A stretch of 64,000 bases of DNA from an uncultured Eubacteriales bacterium (GTDB taxonomy: Bacteria > Bacillota > Clostridia > Christensenellales > Aristaeellaceae): positions 1 through 64,000 of the forward strand of contig OMZP01000019.1 of assembly GCA_900315585.1 (NCBI GenBank), written 5' to 3'. Below are positions 60,847 through 64,000 of this stretch, piece by piece (the stretch's first letter is position 1; each line of letters opens with the position of its first letter). Both the position numbers and the translations under genes were made by a program. The notes under the pieces were generated by a model that was given only the letters and a program-made list of their open reading frames with translations, was not told where the DNA came from and ran no database searches.

Positions 60847-62016
60847 ATGTACAGCATCAAAAAACTCAATTCCATCTCCCCGGTCTATCACGGCATCCTG
60901 CCCAACAGCGACTACACCGTGTCGGGCGACGTGGAGAATCCGGACGCCATCATCGTGCGCAGCGCCTCCATGCACGACATGCCCATCAACGAGAACCTGC
61001 TCTGCGTGGGCCGCGCCGGCGCGGGCGTGAACAACATTCCCCTGGACAAGATGGCCGAGCAGGGCGTGGTCGTGTTCAACAGCCCCGGCGCCAACGCCAA
61101 CGCCGTGAAGGAGCTGGTGCTGGCGGGCCTGCTGCTCTCCAGCCGCAAGATCGCCGAGGGCATCGAGTGGTGCAAGGGCCTCAGCGACGGAGAGACCACC
61201 GTTGAAAAGCAGGTGGAGGCCGGCAAGAAGCAGTTCATCGGCCCGGAGCTGGCCGGGAAGACCCTGGGCGTCATCGGCCTGGGCGCCATCGGCTTGCAGG
61301 TGGCCAACGCGGGCGTGGCCCTGGGCATGGACGTGCTGGGCTACGACCCCTACATCTCCGTGGACAACGCCTGGCGGCTGAGCCGGGCCGTGCGCCACGC
61401 CATGAGCCTGGACGAGATCATCGAGAAGAGCGACTACATCACCCTGCACGTGCCGCTGACCGACAGCAACAAGGGCATGATCGATGCCGGGGCTATCTCC
61501 CGGATGAAGAACAGCGCCGCGCTTTTGAACTTCGCCCGCGGCGGGCTGGTGAACGTGGATGACGTGAAGGAGGCCCTGGAGGCCGGCGAGCTGCGCTGCT
61601 ACATCACGGACTTCCCGGAGGCTGCGCTGATCGGCGCGAAGGGCGTCATCCTCACGCCCCACCTGGGCGCTTCCACCCCGGAGAGCGAGGACAACTGCGT
61701 GCGCATGGTGGCCAAGCAGATCAACGACTACATCAAGTACGGCTCCATCGTGAACAGCGTAAACTATCCCAACTGCGTGCTGGGCAAGCCCACGATGCCC
61801 CGCGTGTCCGTGCTGCACAAGAACGTGCCCAACGTGATCGGCGCGATCACCCAGCTGATCTCCGGCGAGGGCCTGAACATCGAGAACATGGTGAATCAGT
61901 CCCGCGGGGCCTACGCCTACACCGTGCTGGACGTGGACGCCAAGCCCAGCACCCTGCTGCGCACCAAGCTGCTGTCCCTGGACACCGTCTATCGCGCGAG
62001 GCTGCTGATGCCGTAA
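60847..62016 (+). CDS. serA: D-3-phosphoglycerate dehydrogenase with ACT domain
   Basis: The 389-residue enzyme starts the serine pathway. It has the D-hydroxyacid dehydrogenase fold with GLGAIGLQVANAG (NAD), the catalytic Arg in NFARGGLVN, Glu in DFPEAALIG and His in LTPHLGAST, and a C-terminal ACT domain (about residues 320-389; VLHKNVPNVIGAITQL, ISGEGLNIENMVNQ) that may bind serine for feedback control. ATG 60847 is preferred to a frame extension into serC, as GGAG precedes it. Confidence 0.97.
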   Translation: MYSIKKLNSISPVYHGILPNSDYTVSGDVENPDAIIVRSASMHDMPINENLLCVGRAGAGVNNIPLDKMAEQGVVVFNSPGANANAVKELVLAGLLLSSRKIAEGIEWCKGLSDGETTVEKQVEAGKKQFIGPELAGKTLGVIGLGAIGLQVANAGVALGMDVLGYDPYISVDNAWRLSRAVRHAMSLDEIIEKSDYITLHVPLTDSNKGMIDAGAISRMKNSAALLNFARGGLVNVDDVKEALEAGELRCYITDFPEAALIGAKGVILTPHLGASTPESEDNCVRMVAKQINDYIKYGSIVNSVNYPNCVLGKPTMPRVSVLHKNVPNVIGAITQLISGEGLNIENMVNQSRGAYAYTVLDVDAKPSTLLRTKLLSLDTVYRARLLMP

Positions 62017-62022
62017 GGCCTG

Positions 62023-62757
62023 TTGAAATTGAAACCGATTGAAAAAACCATCGGAGTGATCCGGAGCGCCCTGGGCGCTTCGGATTGCTCTGCCTCTGAA
62101 CCGGCATGGGTGCGTCCCGAGGTCAAAAAGCGGGCCCGCCAACGGAAGATATGGCTGAAGCGCGGGGGCGTCGTCGCCCTGATCGCGCTGGGGCTCTGGC
62201 TGATCAGCCGCCTGCCGCACTATGGCTACGCCCTGAAAACGGGGCGGGAATTTCCCTGCGACCCGGTGTTCTTCTACCAGGAGGACGCGGCCTGGAAGGA
62301 CGACGCCATGGGCGATTCCGGCAAGACCCTGGGCAAGGACGGGGACACCGTGGCCTGCCTGGCCTCGATCATCGCCATGCAGCGCCTGCCCTTCCCCGGC
62401 GAGGTGAACCCCGGCACGGTGAACGCCTGGCTGGTGGAAAACGACGGCTATGACGGCGAGGGCAACATCCGCTGGGAGCCGGTGGCCGCGCTGCTGAACG
62501 CCCGGGCGTGCGCCTTTTACAGCTCGTCCATGGGGCCGGTGCTGGAGGATTTGATCCAGCGGGAGATCTACGCCATCGCCCAGGTGAAGCGGCCGGACGT
62601 GGGCAGGATGCACGACGTGCTGGTGGTGGGCAGCGTCCACGGGGAGTTCCGGATCGTGGACCCCCTGGACCCCACGGACCTGATGAATACCATGGGCATC
62701 TACCAAAACCGGGCCTACGGGCTCAGATACCTGGTCCCCAACGACACGGGAGAGTGA
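62023..62757 (+). CDS. Membrane-anchored C39-like peptidase domain protein
   Basis: The 244-residue protein has one membrane helix (about residues 48-68; GVVALIALGLWLISRL) and an outer domain resembling the C39-like (peptidase_C39_2) fold: FFYQEDAAWKDDAMG, Cys in DTVACLASIIAMQ and His in RMHDVLVVGSV. The Cys-His pair is in the family spacing, so activity is plausible. The TTG start at 62023 is weak; a later start may be used. It sits between serA and DUF1015, 6 bp and 5 bp from them. Confidence 0.72.
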   Translation: MKLKPIEKTIGVIRSALGASDCSASEPAWVRPEVKKRARQRKIWLKRGGVVALIALGLWLISRLPHYGYALKTGREFPCDPVFFYQEDAAWKDDAMGDSGKTLGKDGDTVACLASIIAMQRLPFPGEVNPGTVNAWLVENDGYDGEGNIRWEPVAALLNARACAFYSSSMGPVLEDLIQREIYAIAQVKRPDVGRMHDVLVVGSVHGEFRIVDPLDPTDLMNTMGIYQNRAYGLRYLVPNDTGE

Positions 62758-62762
62758 AAAAT

Positions 62763-63989
62763 ATGAAGTACAATGCGCTGCACACCGCCGAGATCCTGCT
62801 GCCCCGGGCGGGCACGGATCTGACCAAGTGGGCCGTGGTGGCCTGCGACCAGTTCACGGCCCAGCCGGAGTACTGGGAAAAGGCCGACGCGCTGGTGGGG
62901 GAGGCCCCGTCGGCGCTCAGGCTGATCCTGCCGGAGGCCTGGCTGGCGGAGGGCGAGGCGCGGACCCCCGAGATCCATAAGGCGATGGGGGAATACCTTG
63001 CAAGCGGCGTCCTGGCGCCCGCCGTGAAGGACGGCTTCGTGCTCATCGAGCGCACCACCCCGGCGGGGGTCCGCCCCGGACTGGTGGCGGCGCTGGACCT
63101 GGACGCCTACGATTTCACCCCCGGCTCCAAGAGCCTGATCCGGGCCACCGAGGGCACGGTGCTGGAGCGGGTGCCGCCCCGGGCGAGGATTCGCGCCGGC
63201 GCGCCGGTGGAGCTGCCCCACGTGATGATGCTGATCGACGACCCCGCCGACACGGTGATCGGCCCGCTGACGGCGAAGCGGGAGGCCCTGCGGCCCCTGT
63301 ACGACTTCGACCTGATGCTGGACGGCGGCCATTTGCAGGGCTGGGCCGTGGAGGGCGCGGACGCGAAGGCCGTGTCCGAGGCTCTGGACGCGCTGAACGA
63401 ACAGGCCGAGGGCCTGCTCTACGCCGTGGGCGACGGCAACCACTCCCTGGCGGCGGCGAAGCAGTGCTGGCTGGACCTCCAAAAGACGCTGACGCCTGAG
63501 GAGCGGGCCAGCCACCCCGCCCGATATGCGCTGGTGGAGCTGGTAAACCTGCAGGCGCCGTCGCTGGTGTTCGAGCCCATCCACCGGGCGCTGTTCGGCG
63601 TGGACCCGGCGGCGCTGATGGCCGAGTATCGGGCGTACCTGGCGGAAAACGGCGCGGACGAGGGCGAGGGGGACGACCTGGTCGCCTTCGACGGCGCGGG
63701 AAACGAGTGGCGCTTCAAGTCCGAGCAGCACCCGCTGCGGCTCTTGCAGGCGTTCCTGGACGGGTACCTGGCCCGCCACCCGGAGGCCTCCATCGACTAC
63801 ATCCACGGCGAGGCCGCCCTGCGGGGGCTGGTGAACCGCCCGGACACCCTGGGGCTCATGCCCCGCGCCTTCGACAAGGCCGAGCTGTTCGGCTACATCC
63901 GCCGCTTCGGCGTGCTGCCCCGCAAGACCTTTTCCATGGGCGAGGCCACCGAAAAGCGGTACTACATGGAGGCCAGGAGGATCCTGTAA
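62763..63989 (+). CDS. DUF1015 family protein (SerK-related)
   Basis: The 408-residue protein has the DUF1015 markers KWAVVACDQFTAQPEYW near residue 22 and the conserved AVGDGNHSLAAAKQCW segment near residue 220. The family is distantly related to ParB/SerK-like serine kinases. It is the last gene of the serC-serA-C39-DUF1015 run, a pairing seen often in Firmicutes, but no serB is present in the window. The function is not established. TAA at 63987-63989 closes the gene just before the edge. Confidence 0.85.
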   Translation: MKYNALHTAEILLPRAGTDLTKWAVVACDQFTAQPEYWEKADALVGEAPSALRLILPEAWLAEGEARTPEIHKAMGEYLASGVLAPAVKDGFVLIERTTPAGVRPGLVAALDLDAYDFTPGSKSLIRATEGTVLERVPPRARIRAGAPVELPHVMMLIDDPADTVIGPLTAKREALRPLYDFDLMLDGGHLQGWAVEGADAKAVSEALDALNEQAEGLLYAVGDGNHSLAAAKQCWLDLQKTLTPEERASHPARYALVELVNLQAPSLVFEPIHRALFGVDPAALMAEYRAYLAENGADEGEGDDLVAFDGAGNEWRFKSEQHPLRLLQAFLDGYLARHPEASIDYIHGEAALRGLVNRPDTLGLMPRAFDKAELFGYIRRFGVLPRKTFSMGEATEKRYYMEARRIL

Positions 63990-64000
63990 GACGCCTATTT

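Overview
The window is high-GC (about 60-65%) bacterial chromosome, most consistent with a GC-rich gut or rumen member of the Clostridia (Bacillota). The evidence is a perfect CIRCE operator in front of hrcA-grpE-dnaK followed by dnaJ, prmA, rsmE, mtaB, a HIT gene and rpsU; the rpmE-DUF1385-prmC-prfA block; SigA-type promoters with strong GGAGG ribosome binding sites; PadR/DUF4097 and heterodimeric ABC exporter modules; and an NlpC/P60 wall hydrolase. No rRNA, phage, CRISPR or complete IS element is seen. The first kilobase (end of a FISUMP-domain surface protein) has a lower GC content and looks foreign.

Layout. 1-3.0 kb: foreign-looking surface protein end, two tRNAs (Glu, Gln), an HPr-like protein without the phosphorylatable His, and a YdcF-family protein. 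3.1-6.9 kb: repeats, an Rrf2 regulator divergent from a methionine-type ABC importer (metQ, metN, metI); the binding protein is a circular permutation of MetQ. 6.9-15.5 kb: NlpC/P60 hydrolase, an unknown protein, a minimal SDR-like protein, a PHP phosphatase, tRNA-Ser with a duplicated 3' tail, a potassium channel with a membrane partner, and a sigma factor under LexA-like boxes. 15.5-22 kb: short SRP RNA, nagB-glmM (amino-sugar supply for wall), an L,D-transpeptidase and a FeoA-FeoB fusion with its Cys-rich partner. 22-30 kb: membrane metallopeptidase-like protein, heterodimeric ABC exporter, PadR/DUF4097 pair and a D,D-carboxypeptidase. 30-35.3 kb: sugar-type ABC importer, threonylcarbamoyl-AMP synthase, GNAT. 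35.5-39.3 kb: translation block prfA, prmC, DUF1385, rpmE. 39.3-50.6 kb: heat-shock operon and RNA/protein modification genes. 50.7-59.2 kb: methyltransferase, rho, GIY-YIG, queA, HIT, ruvB, methyltransferase, murJ. 59.7-64 kb: serC, serA, a C39-like protein and DUF1015.

Intergenic DNA is unusually rich in structured repeats. Several families are visible: strings of short hairpins joined by ATGAATT or CGATAT linkers next to a perfect terminator-like palindrome (four loci); a MITE-like element with about 24-bp inverted ends nested in another repeat; paired inverted arrays of a TTAGGAA-like heptamer; an 80-bp tandem unit; and ATTGCCACG/CGCAATGACG elements. These repeats, the permuted MetQ and the SOS-type promoter of the sigma factor are the most unusual contents. 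All calls were made by reading the sequence only; no database search was run.
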